DNA from: Saprospiraceae bacterium
GTDB lineage: Bacteria > Bacteroidota > Bacteroidia > Chitinophagales > Saprospiraceae
Direction of reading: 5' to 3'
Assembly (NCBI GenBank): GCA_013001805.1
Contig: JABDLW010000679.1
Location: forward strand, 1-21,695
Length of the DNA: 21,695 nt
Under the pieces are notes generated by a model that was given only the letters and a program-made list of their open reading frames with translations, did no database searches and was not told where the DNA came from. Below, piece by piece: positions 1-7,792 of this stretch (position 1 is the first letter of the stretch; the number at the start of each line of letters is the position of its first letter). The position numbers and the translations under genes were made by a program.

Positions 1-1112
1 ATCCTGGTTATGGTTTTTTGGCTGAGAATGCTGATTTTGCTGAAGTGTGTTCAGAATACGGGATCAAATTTATCGGACCGACACCGGCCATGATCCGGGC
101 AATGGGTGATAAGATCACTGCCAAAGAAACTATGATCAAGGCAAAAGTTCCGGTGGTACCAGGATCGGAAGGATTGATCACCGATGTTGCTCAAGGTAAA
201 AAATTGGCTTCCAATATCGGATATCCGGTAATTTTAAAAGCTACCGCCGGATGAGGAGGAAAGGGTATGCGCATTGTGCGAGTTGAAGATGAATTTGAAA
301 CCCAGTGGAACACGGCACGGAAGGAAGCTGCCGCCTCGTTTAGCAACGATGGGATTTATGTGGAAAAGCTCATTGAGGAACCACGTCATATCGAATTTCA
401 GATCATTGGTGATCAATTTGGGAAAGTAGCTCATTTGTCAGAACGCGATTGTTCTATTCAGCGGAGGCACCAAAAATTGGTAGAGGAAGCACCCTCCCCT
501 TTCATGACCAAATCTCTACGTAAAAAGATGGGTGAGGCTGCGATCAAAGCGGGAAAAGCCATTAAATATGAAGGTTTGGGTACGGTTGAGTTTTTAGTGG
601 ATAAGCATGGCCACTTCTACTTCATGGAAATGAATACCCGCATCCAGGTGGAGCATCCTGTGACCGAGGAGGTCATTGATCATGATTTGGTTAAAGAACA
701 GATAAAAGTGGCGGCAGGCCATCCTATCAGTGGTGAGAACTTTGAACCAGCCCTCCATGCCATTGAATGCCGGATCAATGCCGAAGATCCATATAACAAT
801 TTTAGGCCCTGTCCCGGATCCATCCATTCCTTCCATAGTGCCAAAGGTCATGGCGTCAGAGTGGATACTCATGTGTATGCTGGTTATAAGGTTCCACCCT
901 ACTATGATTCGATGATTGCCAAACTGATTTGTAAAGCGCAAACCCGGGAAGAATGCATTACAAAAATGCAACGGGCTCTTGATGAATTTATTATCGAAGG
1001 AATTAAAACCACGATTCCATTTCATCAGCAATTGATGAAAAATGAACACTTCAGAAGCGGGAACTTTAATACCGGCTTTATGGATACCTTTAAGCTCAAG
1101 GAAGATAAATAG
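1..1112 (+). pseudogene. accC: Biotin carboxylase (AccC), 5'-partial, interrupted by an in-frame TGA
   Basis: ATP-grasp subunit that carboxylates the biotin of the carrier protein in acetyl-CoA (or a related acyl-CoA) carboxylase. The reading frame is open from base 3 with PGYGFLAEN, which corresponds to about residue 77 of the E. coli enzyme, so the N-terminal domain lies off the window. Visible family motifs are KITAKETM, the glycine-rich ATP loop (KATAG-x-GGKGMR), HIEFQIIGD, RDCSIQRRHQK, EFLVD and FMEMNTRIQVEHPVTE. The C-terminal end is complete, with a TAG stop. At 252-254 a TGA stands where the glycine loop needs a Gly (GGA), a one-base change. On both sides the frame and length agree with the family, so this is a nonsense change and not a frameshift. 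An ATG at 267 follows a chance AGGAGG, so restart is conceivable but would lack the ATP loop. It may be a sequencing error, a decaying paralogue or a real mutation. Confidence 0.85.
252..254 (+). other. In-frame TGA within accC
   Basis: The codon series reads GCC GGA TGA GGA GGA AAG GGT ATG, that is A-G-stop-G-G-K-G-M. Related enzymes have a run of glycines here. TGA is used as an ordinary terminator elsewhere in the window, for example at 4188-4190 and as the stop of clpX, so recoding as glycine is unlikely. Confidence 0.9.
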
Positions 1113-1130
1113 AACTAACTGAGCTGATCT

Positions 1131-1146
1131 GCTTGGGCATCCAAGC
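1131..1146 (+). terminator. Weak hairpin after accC
   Basis: GCTTGG, loop GCAT, CCAAGC: a perfect 6-bp stem starting 18 nt after the accC stop. No T-tract follows, so it is a possible 3'-end hairpin and not a standard intrinsic terminator. Confidence 0.25.
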
Positions 1147-1265
1147 CGGGACTCATCCAACAATTTGAAATCCGTGATCGTTTAATAAACCGATCTTAAC
1201 GTGAAATCTCCAGACACTGAGTTGCAGCAACTAGTCATTAATCATCAAGTACTTAGGAAGACATA

Positions 1266-3083
1266 GTGAAAACATTTTGGAAATTATTTCGAAAACTTGA
1301 CAAATATCGCGTAAAGGTGCTTGGTAATGTGCTGAGTAATGTACTGGTTGCATTGTTTACGGTGGTGAGCATACCTACTATTATTCCTTTCTTCGAAATC
1401 CTGTTTGAGCAAGTCGATATGGTCGCTCAGCCAGTACCTTTTGCCTTCAATTTGGATAACCTGGCAGGCTGGTCAAAATACCAGTACAGTCATCTGATCA
1501 TTGAACAAGGACAGCAGACAGCCCTGTTATATATATGCGGGCTCATCGTATTTATCTTTTTCTTTAAGAATCTCTTTCGTTATCTATCACTTGCCTTTTT
1601 AGTACCAGTGCGAAATGGGATCGTTCGGGATCTCCGTCAAGATCTCTACCAGAAAATTTTAGGCCTGCCAATGTCCTATTATACTAATGAAAGGAAGGGC
1701 GACCTGATCGCTCGCTTTTCAACAGATGTGCAAGAAATTGAAAACAGCATTCTCAACGTGATCGAAGTCCTGGTCAAATCTCCTCTGATCATTACCGGTT
1801 GCATTCTGTTTATGCTTTATGTCAGTCCCGCTCTTACCTTGTTTGTCTTTATTCTGATACTTTTCACGGCATTGATCATCGGTGGTATCTCTCGCACATT
1901 AAAAAAGAACTCTGCGATGGCTCAGGCTAAATTAGGGGGCATAATTTCCACTGTGGATGAGACGATTGGTGGCCTGAAAATCGTGAAGGGTTTTGGCGCG
2001 GAAAAGTTCTTTAGCCGGCACTTTTCCTCACAAAATACCGCCTTTAAAGATTTGCTTAATCGCATTCTGTGGAGACGAGATTTATCTAGTCCACTATCAG
2101 AGTTTCTGGGCATTGCCACTGTGGCGGTGCTACTTTGGTATGGTTCCAATCAAGTGTTTAATAATCAATTGGAACCCAGTACATTTTTTGCATTTATTTT
2201 TGCCTTTTTTAGTGTCATTGAACCAGCAAAATCGTTTGCTAAGGCCTACTATGATATTCAGAAGGGCCTTGCTGCTGCCGACCGTGTCGACGAGGTAATG
2301 ACAGTAGAAAATCATATTGAAGATCCGGTAGCTCCAAAACCTATTCACGCATTTAACAAAGCCATAGCATTTAAAAATGTGTCTTTCCGCTATAGTAGTT
2401 ATGAGCCTCTGGTTCTAAAAAATATCAGCTTCGAGGTCCCAAAAGGGAAGGTAGTGGCTCTGGTAGGAGCATCCGGCAGTGGCAAGACAACGATTGTAGA
2501 TTTGATAAGTCGTTTTTATGACGTAACTGAGGGGCAGATACTCATTGACGATAATGATATACGACACTACTTACTTGCAGATTTACGTAAACAAATTGCC
2601 GTAGTATCACAAGATCCTGTGGTATTTAATGATACAATTTTCAATAACATCACTTTTGGCAAAGAAAATGTAAGCCAGCATGAGATAGAGCAAGCAGCCA
2701 GGATAGCCCACGCCCATGAATTTATCTGTGCGACCGATGATGGTTATGCGTCTGTCATTGGTGATCGTGGGGTAAAGCTAAGTGGAGGCCAGCGTCAGCG
2801 ACTTACGCTTGCGAGGGCCGTCTTAAAAAATGCACCCATATTGATTTTGGATGAGGCGACTTCAGCTCTCGACAGTGAATCGGAAAAACTGGTACAGGAC
2901 GCATTGAAGAAAATGTTAAAAAATCGAACCGTGATCATCATCGCTCACCGTTTGGCTACCATTCAGCATGCAGATATTATCTTTGTATTAAAAGGTGGAG
3001 AAATCATTGAAGCGGGACAACATCTGGAACTTATGGAAAAAAATGGTGAGTACCGTAAGTTTGTAAAACTTCAAGCGTTTTAA
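1266..3083 (+). CDS. ABC exporter, fused transmembrane and ATPase domains (MsbA/multidrug type)
   Basis: Half-transporter of 605 residues that would act as a homodimer in the inner membrane. Residues about 1-330 form the six-helix exporter domain, and about 350-600 the nucleotide-binding domain. The latter shows Walker A GASGSGKT (near 400), the Q-loop in VVSQDP, the signature LSGGQRQR (near 503), Walker B ILILDEATSALD (near 525) and the H-loop IIAHRLAT. The start is GTG at 1266, preceded by AGGAAG about 6 nt upstream; the next in-frame codons KTFWKLFRKLDKYR are a typical N-terminus for Bacteroidota members. The family exports lipid A precursors, other lipids or drugs, and the sequence does not fix the substrate. 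The next gene starts 3 nt after its stop, suggesting co-transcription with a secreted protein, though a functional link is only inference. Confidence 0.93.
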   Translation: MKTFWKLFRKLDKYRVKVLGNVLSNVLVALFTVVSIPTIIPFFEILFEQVDMVAQPVPFAFNLDNLAGWSKYQYSHLIIEQGQQTALLYICGLIVFIFFFKNLFRYLSLAFLVPVRNGIVRDLRQDLYQKILGLPMSYYTNERKGDLIARFSTDVQEIENSILNVIEVLVKSPLIITGCILFMLYVSPALTLFVFILILFTALIIGGISRTLKKNSAMAQAKLGGIISTVDETIGGLKIVKGFGAEKFFSRHFSSQNTAFKDLLNRILWRRDLSSPLSEFLGIATVAVLLWYGSNQVFNNQLEPSTFFAFIFAFFSVIEPAKSFAKAYYDIQKGLAAADRVDEVMTVENHIEDPVAPKPIHAFNKAIAFKNVSFRYSSYEPLVLKNISFEVPKGKVVALVGASGSGKTTIVDLISRFYDVTEGQILIDDNDIRHYLLADLRKQIAVVSQDPVVFNDTIFNNITFGKENVSQHEIEQAARIAHAHEFICATDDGYASVIGDRGVKLSGGQRQRLTLARAVLKNAPILILDEATSALDSESEKLVQDALKKMLKNRTVIIIAHRLATIQHADIIFVLKGGEIIEAGQHLELMEKNGEYRKFVKLQAF

Positions 3084-3086
3084 TCC

Positions 3087-4190
3087 ATGCAGCAAGCAAA
3101 GTCATTACTCATTTCCTGGCTCCTTCTTTTGGGTTTTTCGCAAGCATTGATTTCGCAAAGCACCTTTATTTCCGCCAGACTCACACCCGAATCTGGCGAT
3201 ACGCTGTATTTCCAAACTGATGAATTGCCTCGCCGCATCTCTATTAGCCCTCCAGGTGAAAATCAGCTCTGGAATTTCACCTCATTGCTGGCCCCGTATC
3301 TTGAGAACCAATTCATAAACAATCCAGGTGAGCAGCTCGAGGTGAGCAGAAATAATGTTCGTAATCTCTACGAAGTGCAAAAGAAAGGTTTGATATGGAA
3401 AGGTGGCACTTCGTTCGTTGTCGGTAAAACACAAATTAATCACAAATGGTCCTCAGATGCTGGTGTACCACTCCCATCCTGGCAAATGAAATATCAGGAT
3501 GATCTGGATTTCGAGTCAACATACAGCTGTGTTTTTTCTGCGGTTGACATTCCCCAAAATTGGCGCAGTGCCATTCCCCGCGGCGTAGATTCGGTGAGGG
3601 TAACCATAATGGTCACACGGAGTATGACTGCCGATGCGACCGGAACCATTATGCTTACCGGCGGATCCCGTTACAATGTGCATAGAATCCGGGTGGAGGA
3701 TGTCCTGATTAAAAAGTTATGGATAAAGAAGAGCGATACCTGGACTGATTTGACTAATACGACCGGCCTGGACGACTTGCTACCGGAAAAGACCCGATCT
3801 TATCATTTTATTTCTGACGAGCAGGGAGGAATTGTTTGTTCTGTGGATCTTGCTTCCGATGGAGATGTAACTCAGGTGCAATTTATAACGCCTACGGAGC
3901 AAGCGAACTCCATGAGGAAAGTCGTGCCGAGTCAGTGGCTTTTTGCTTATCCAAATCCGGCACTTTCGGTAGTGCGCTTTAAATTTCTCGATATTCCTTC
4001 CGGAAAATACACTATCAGGTTTTACGATATCCTTTTACGCAATTTAATGGAACGGGAATATAATTTGGCAGGTTCGGAAACTGTAGAAATTAATATAAAT
4101 CAACTGGAAAAGGGTACTTACTTGTTCAGTCTTGTCGACGAAAATGGGAAGAAGATTGTGACTAAGCGACTCATTGTAATTAAACCCTGA
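3087..4190 (+). CDS. Secreted protein of unknown function with a type IX secretion sorting domain
   Basis: Protein of 367 residues. An N-terminal signal peptide is clear (hydrophobic ISWLLLLGFSQAL, cleavage about residue 23-24). The C-terminal ~85 residues match the type A sorting domain of the type IX system: YPNPALSVVRFKF near 284, then YTIRFYDI, LEKGTYLFSLVDENGKK and a final basic strand ending VIKP. The middle region (about 30-280) is beta-rich in appearance, begins with GENQLWNFTSL as often seen in Bacteroidota cargo proteins, and has no catalytic motif I recognise. It should be exported by Sec and then moved across the outer membrane by the type IX machinery, which would remove the tail. 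It follows the ABC exporter by 3 nt and probably shares its transcript. The PorD homologue at 6887-7792 indicates that the host has this secretion system. Confidence 0.82.
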   Translation: MQQAKSLLISWLLLLGFSQALISQSTFISARLTPESGDTLYFQTDELPRRISISPPGENQLWNFTSLLAPYLENQFINNPGEQLEVSRNNVRNLYEVQKKGLIWKGGTSFVVGKTQINHKWSSDAGVPLPSWQMKYQDDLDFESTYSCVFSAVDIPQNWRSAIPRGVDSVRVTIMVTRSMTADATGTIMLTGGSRYNVHRIRVEDVLIKKLWIKKSDTWTDLTNTTGLDDLLPEKTRSYHFISDEQGGIVCSVDLASDGDVTQVQFITPTEQANSMRKVVPSQWLFAYPNPALSVVRFKFLDIPSGKYTIRFYDILLRNLMEREYNLAGSETVEININQLEKGTYLFSLVDENGKKIVTKRLIVIKP

Positions 4191-4287
4191 TCCTAGTAGA
4201 CTGTTGAAATACCCAATCTAGTGCTGATTTTCCTACTTATAAAAAATCACAAGCCTTCTCACCCTTTCTTACTTCGTTGATCCTCGG

Positions 4288-4337
4288 CCTGGCATGCCAC
4301 GGCAGACAGGCCTGCCCGGCATGCTACGGCAGACGGG
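4288..4337. repeat. Two tandem 23-bp GC-rich units
   Basis: Units at 4288-4310 and 4315-4337 agree at 20 of 23 positions and share the core GGCATGC-ACGGCAGAC. They start 27 nt apart inside the inverted-repeat element. Each contains short palindromes (GGCATGCC, and CAGGCCTG at the junction), so the stretch can fold on either strand. Confidence 0.7.
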
Positions 4338-4473
4338 TCAGTCAGTTACCGCCCAGTATCTTCGTTCGTTTTAGTACTCTGTTATGCATATTCTTAGTAC
4401 TAATTTTGGCCGCTTTTCGCAATATACTGCGTTGCATAGCCCCGTCAAATAAATTTAGCCGGGCAGGCTCGCA

Positions 4474-4489
4474 GATGGCTTTGGCCATC
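4474..4489. other. Hairpin inside the repeat element
   Basis: GATGGC, loop TTTG, GCCATC: a perfect 6-bp stem. A second hairpin follows at 4507-4523 (CCGAC, 7-nt loop, GTCGG). Neither is followed by a T-tract, so I read them as part of the folded structure of the element and not as terminators. Confidence 0.4.
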
Positions 4490-4654
4490 CCTGTGTTCTG
4501 CGCCCACCGACGATAAATGTCGGGACATTGGCTTGTTTATCATAAAAAAGGATCTCATAATTATCTACAAAAATACACCTGGCAGAGTACTTGGCCTCGT
4601 CAGAAAACGACGATTTACGGCTTCAGCAATTAACTTGAGTATTTCAACAGTTTT

Positions 4655-5323
4655 CTAGAGTATCTGCAAATAGATGGCTGCAAAATGTGAAATGGCAGCA
4701 CAGAGCACGAACACATGCCAAATGCTGTGATACCATTTGATGCTATCATTTTTATAGAAATATGCACCCACAGAATAGAGAAGTCCACCCAATACAATTA
4801 GTAAAATTGTATTCGTCTTCACTTCATTAAAAATGAGATACATGGTGACGACTCCGAGCCAGCCCATAAACAGGTAATAGAGAAGTGATATCCAATCTGC
4901 AATCTTGACTTCTCTCCATTTTACCCACGAACCAAAAATCACCAGCGACCACATTAAAAATAAAAATAGAATACCTGATATCCCTTGTGAATATCCAAGC
5001 AGATAAGGTGTATTGCTTCCGGCAATAAAAAAATAAATTGCAATATGGTCAAGCTTACGTAGTTGCTTTCGGTGCTTTTCAAAATAATGATGGTGATAAA
5101 TCGAAGAAGCGCAAAAGACAATAAAAAAAGTCACTACATAAACAGCGATTCCAATTTGCAGAGCAGGAGAGAGCTGACTGGACACCCATAGGAGGTGGCC
5201 AAATAATAAAATGAATATCACTCCTGCCAGGTGTGTTATAAAATGCATCTGCTCTTCGTCAGGACTATAGGTTGAGCCTGCTTCCGGATGCAGATCTTGA
5301 AAATTCGGCTCTTTAAATTCCAT
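4655..5323 (-). CDS. trhA: Hemolysin III / TrhA family (PAQR-like) membrane protein
   Basis: Integral membrane protein of 222 residues with about seven transmembrane segments. Family marks are HFITHLAG at the start of the first helix, SSIYHHH (the S-x3-H motif), LRKLDHIAIYFFIAGSNTP, and the C-terminal WYHSIWHVFVLCAAISHFAAIY with its histidine pair. In PAQR relatives these residues bind a zinc ion in the membrane. Members were named for haemolysis by a Bacillus homologue, and more recent work ties them to membrane fluidity homeostasis, so a toxin role should not be assumed. The gene stands alone, diverging from the PLP enzyme with only 43 nt between starts. Its stop codon lies at the edge of the inverted-repeat element. 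Confidence 0.9.
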   Translation of the reverse strand: MEFKEPNFQDLHPEAGSTYSPDEEQMHFITHLAGVIFILLFGHLLWVSSQLSPALQIGIAVYVVTFFIVFCASSIYHHHYFEKHRKQLRKLDHIAIYFFIAGSNTPYLLGYSQGISGILFLFLMWSLVIFGSWVKWREVKIADWISLLYYLFMGWLGVVTMYLIFNEVKTNTILLIVLGGLLYSVGAYFYKNDSIKWYHSIWHVFVLCAAISHFAAIYLQIL

Positions 5324-5366
5324 AGGACGAAGATAAGAGTGATTTTACTATTTTGTCAAATTAACT

Positions 5367-6281
5367 ATGCCGCGACATCTTTCCCTATCACCAATTTCCC
5401 ACCTGATCGATCCCATTTTAGATCAAAATCGGATCAATATATATATGAAACGCGATGACCTGATCGCAGGTGCATGTCAAGGTAATAAAATGCGAAAGTT
5501 GAAATATCAGGTTGGCCATCTACCGAAAATTAATAAACCCCAAATACTGACTTTTGGTGGAGCATTTTCAAATCACCTATATGCGGTGGCCGCTTATGGC
5601 GCCGAGGTAGGTATTGAAACCATAGGCATAATACGTGGTGAATTTGACCTTGCCAATCCGACCCTTAAAAAGATCCGGCAATGGGGCATGTTATTGCATT
5701 TTGTAAGTCGTAGTGAATACAGCCAGAGAAATGAGCCAGCGTACCTTCGTAAGTTACAGGAGAAGTTCCCCTTTGCTCACATCATACCGGAGGGTGGCAA
5801 TCATCCTGATGCCTATCCTGGTATTATCGAGATGGTTAATGAAATCAGGGTACAACACCCCGAAACAATACACTACTGGGTGTGTCCATATGGTACAGGT
5901 AGCACCGCTGCCGGAATCGCCCGGGGCCTAAAGAAAGGAGAAATGCTTTCAGCGTTTGTCGTGTTAAAGGGTTTAAAGCTTGCAGCCGAAAAAGCAAGAT
6001 TCACCAGCCAACCCATAACTTTTCATGAAGCACACTATGGTGGATATGCAAAAAGATGCAAAGTAATTGAAGATTTTATCATGGAATTCCATGCCAGGCA
6101 TGATATTATTTTGGATCCGATATACACCGGCCGGATGATGCATGCACTTTATCAGCAAATACATCAAAATAAAATAAAGCCCGGTTCAAATATCATGGTT
6201 ATTCACACCGGTGGCTACCAAGGCATCATAGGATACAATTATCGTTTCGGAACGGATTTACCGGTAGCAAAAGCTCATTAG
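5367..6281 (+). CDS. PLP-dependent ACC deaminase / D-cysteine desulfhydrase family enzyme
   Basis: Fold-type II PLP enzyme of 304 residues. KRDDLIAGACQGNKMRKLKY contains the expected Schiff-base lysine (K41 in GNKMRK). GGAFSNHLYAVAA is the substrate/carboxylate loop, PEGGNHPDAYPG and CPYGTGSTAAGIARGL give the phosphate-binding region, and HTGGYQG the C-terminal family signature (more often HTGGLQG). The family breaks carbon-sulfur bonds in D-cysteine or opens the ring of 1-aminocyclopropane-1-carboxylate, and many bacterial members are annotated only by family. I cannot tell which substrate applies. Length is near the usual 300-330. It diverges from the hemolysin III gene and ends 17 nt before the convergent purN. 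Confidence 0.85.
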   Translation: MPRHLSLSPISHLIDPILDQNRINIYMKRDDLIAGACQGNKMRKLKYQVGHLPKINKPQILTFGGAFSNHLYAVAAYGAEVGIETIGIIRGEFDLANPTLKKIRQWGMLLHFVSRSEYSQRNEPAYLRKLQEKFPFAHIIPEGGNHPDAYPGIIEMVNEIRVQHPETIHYWVCPYGTGSTAAGIARGLKKGEMLSAFVVLKGLKLAAEKARFTSQPITFHEAHYGGYAKRCKVIEDFIMEFHARHDIILDPIYTGRMMHALYQQIHQNKIKPGSNIMVIHTGGYQGIIGYNYRFGTDLPVAKAH

Positions 6282-6298
6282 GCACGACCTCTTACTAA

Positions 6299-6886
6299 TT
6301 AAGTACTTCTTTTTTTAACTTCTCCCAGCACGATTTTTTCGATAATTTCCGGATAGTATTTGTGCTCCAGAATCTGGACTTTCTTCTGAATGTCAGTGGG
6401 CAAATCCTCCGGATAAATCTCACACGAAGTTTGAAATATAATAGCCCCATCGTCATAACTTTCATTGACGTAGTGAATGGTGATACCCGATTTATTTTCT
6501 CCCGCTTTTTTGACCGCATCATGCACATGCAGCCCATACATACCCTTACCTCCATATTTCGGTAAGAGGGCGGGATGAATGTTGATAATCTTGTTTGCAA
6601 ATGCCTTCACCAGGTAAGAGGGGATGAGCCATAGGAATCCCGCTAGAATAATGTAGTCAATCGATTGGTGATTTAGTTCAAAGACAATCTGCTTGGTGTG
6701 ATAGAAGAATTGACGATCGATGATCATCGAGGGAATGTCATAATGCTCGGCAAAGTTTAAAACCCCGGCGTTTGCTTTATTACTGACAATCAGTGATATC
6801 TCTACATCATCGCTTTCCTCAAAATACTGAATTATCTTCTGGGCATTGCTGCCCGTGCCTGAAGCAAAAATTGCTAATCGAATCAT
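6299..6886 (-). CDS. purN: Phosphoribosylglycinamide formyltransferase (GART, PurN)
   Basis: Transfers a formyl group from 10-formyltetrahydrofolate to glycinamide ribonucleotide, step three of de novo purine synthesis, in the cytoplasm. The 195-residue length is normal. The N-terminus IRLAIFASGTGSNAQKII is the nucleotide-binding loop. NIHPALLPKYGG supplies the catalytic Asn and His, GLHVHDAV follows, and YDDGAIIFQ holds the catalytic Asp. Its ATG abuts the stop of the upstream porD with no spacer, so it is the last gene of the bamD-rpoZ-coaBC-porD-purN series and probably translationally coupled. purA, another purine gene, lies about 10 kb away in a separate unit. Confidence 0.95.
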   Translation of the reverse strand: MIRLAIFASGTGSNAQKIIQYFEESDDVEISLIVSNKANAGVLNFAEHYDIPSMIIDRQFFYHTKQIVFELNHQSIDYIILAGFLWLIPSYLVKAFANKIINIHPALLPKYGGKGMYGLHVHDAVKKAGENKSGITIHYVNESYDDGAIIFQTSCEIYPEDLPTDIQKKVQILEHKYYPEIIEKIVLGEVKKRST

Positions 6887-7792
6887 CTATCTCCGAATCG
6901 GAATATATTTATTTCGGTTGGCAGGATCAATCGTAGTCATGATGCGATAAACGTCATTTTTTTGATTCCGGGAGGCTACAGAAAAGACATCTGTGACTTC
7001 CTGCGCTTTTGAATTAGAAAACATTTGCACGATCATAGAGTTGGGATAATCTTCATTGGCAGCTTCGATTCCTTTAAGTGCTTCCAGCATACCGACCTTT
7101 GCCTCTTCGGCATTCTGTGCCATTAAATCCAATCCTTTTCGATGATAATCATATAGAGCCTTCCGGTAGGAACGAATGCGCGGACTCAGAATATTCTCAA
7201 TCATAAAATAGCGATTTCTTCCATTGGCTTTACTGCTCCAACCCGATCGCTGATCTTGTGCGTACTCCGAAGGCAATGCGCTAATGATTTCACTGGCGAT
7301 TTGATAGTAAGGATCACCACCGTACAAGGAAAAACTATCGTGATCCAGTCCCAGAATATAGTACATATAGAAGGCTATCACTGAAGTTAGATTGTCTGTA
7401 AAGATATTATCACTGTAAATTACCGGAGTACTTGCTTCAAACTCAAAGACGAACTCTTTGTCAATATGATTAAAGAGCGTGGTTTCATAACTGGCTCCGT
7501 ACACCGGCCGAATGGCTTGGATGCTAAGTTCAGCAGCAAATGCTGTACTTGAAAGTTCGCTACTAATGGTGATATTAAGATTACCCTTTATGCGTTCGTG
7601 GTCTTCATAACTTTCTTTTGACCATTGTCGATTGTTGATTAACTCCGTGACTCTATTTTTCAACTCTTCAAACAAGCGAGGATCTGCAGTTTGTGTGGTC
7701 GGGGCATTCACCTCAATATTGAAGAAGAACTCCTGAGCTTCTGCACTGACAAAAGCGAAAACGGCAATGACCAAAATCCAAAAATCTTTCAT
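6887..7792 (-). CDS. porD: DUF4835 protein, type IX secretion accessory factor (PorD)
   Basis: Periplasmic protein of 301 residues. A signal peptide is plain: FWILVIAVFAFVSAEA with cleavage before Q20. The mature part opens with the family signature EFFFNIEVNAPTTQTADPRLFEEL and INNRQWSKESYEDHERIKGN, and includes YYILGLDHDSFSLYGGDPYY and SGWSSKANGRNRYF. The family (DUF4835) is confined to Bacteroidota. From memory it is now called PorD and linked to assembly of the type IX secretion core; I am sure of the family and less sure of the detailed role. The start overlaps the coaBC stop by 4 nt (ATGA). Its place right after coaBC is the usual one in the phylum, and the type IX cargo at 3087-4190 fits the same system. 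Confidence 0.88.
   Translation of the reverse strand: MKDFWILVIAVFAFVSAEAQEFFFNIEVNAPTTQTADPRLFEELKNRVTELINNRQWSKESYEDHERIKGNLNITISSELSSTAFAAELSIQAIRPVYGASYETTLFNHIDKEFVFEFEASTPVIYSDNIFTDNLTSVIAFYMYYILGLDHDSFSLYGGDPYYQIASEIISALPSEYAQDQRSGWSSKANGRNRYFMIENILSPRIRSYRKALYDYHRKGLDLMAQNAEEAKVGMLEALKGIEAANEDYPNSMIVQMFSNSKAQEVTDVFSVASRNQKNDVYRIMTTIDPANRNKYIPIRR

Larger units (their letters stand above)
4197..4654. repeat. Non-coding element with terminal inverted repeats (MITE-like)
   Basis: Fills the whole gap between two convergent genes. The ends carry ACTGTTGAAATAC (4200-4212) and its exact complement (4639-4651). With mismatches and one gap the repeat extends to about 28 bp, ending inward in TGCTGA on both sides. 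A CTAG lies just outside each end (4193-4196 and 4655-4658), which could be a 4-bp target duplication. The interior has GC-rich tandem units, two small hairpins and no convincing coding sequence or transposase. An open frame at 4277-4516 runs through the repeats and looks accidental. The right CTAG contains the stop codon of the minus-strand gene. It is probably a non-autonomous dispersed element; proof needs other copies in the genome. Confidence 0.6.

Noticed and set aside
252..254. UGA recoded as glycine or another amino acid
   Set aside because: Several intact genes here, including the type IX cargo, coaBC and clpX, end naturally at TGA, so it is a normal stop in this organism.
594..1163. 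189-codon antisense frame in accC
   Set aside because: The plus strand encodes conserved biotin carboxylase motifs across the same bases; this is a shadow frame.
1177..1196. GATCG...CGATC inverted repeat as a terminator
   Set aside because: The stem is AT-rich with a bulge and no T-tract follows; it is too weak to call.
4277..4516. 79-codon plus-strand open frame in the repeat element
   Set aside because: It runs through the tandem GC-rich units and hairpins, has no recognisable domain, and lies wholly inside the inverted-repeat element.
5324..5366. Promoters for the divergent trhA and PLP-enzyme genes
   Set aside because: Only partial matches are present (TTTG with TATCTTCG, and TATTTTG one base short of TAnnTTTG). 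A shared promoter region is expected here but I cannot fix the elements.
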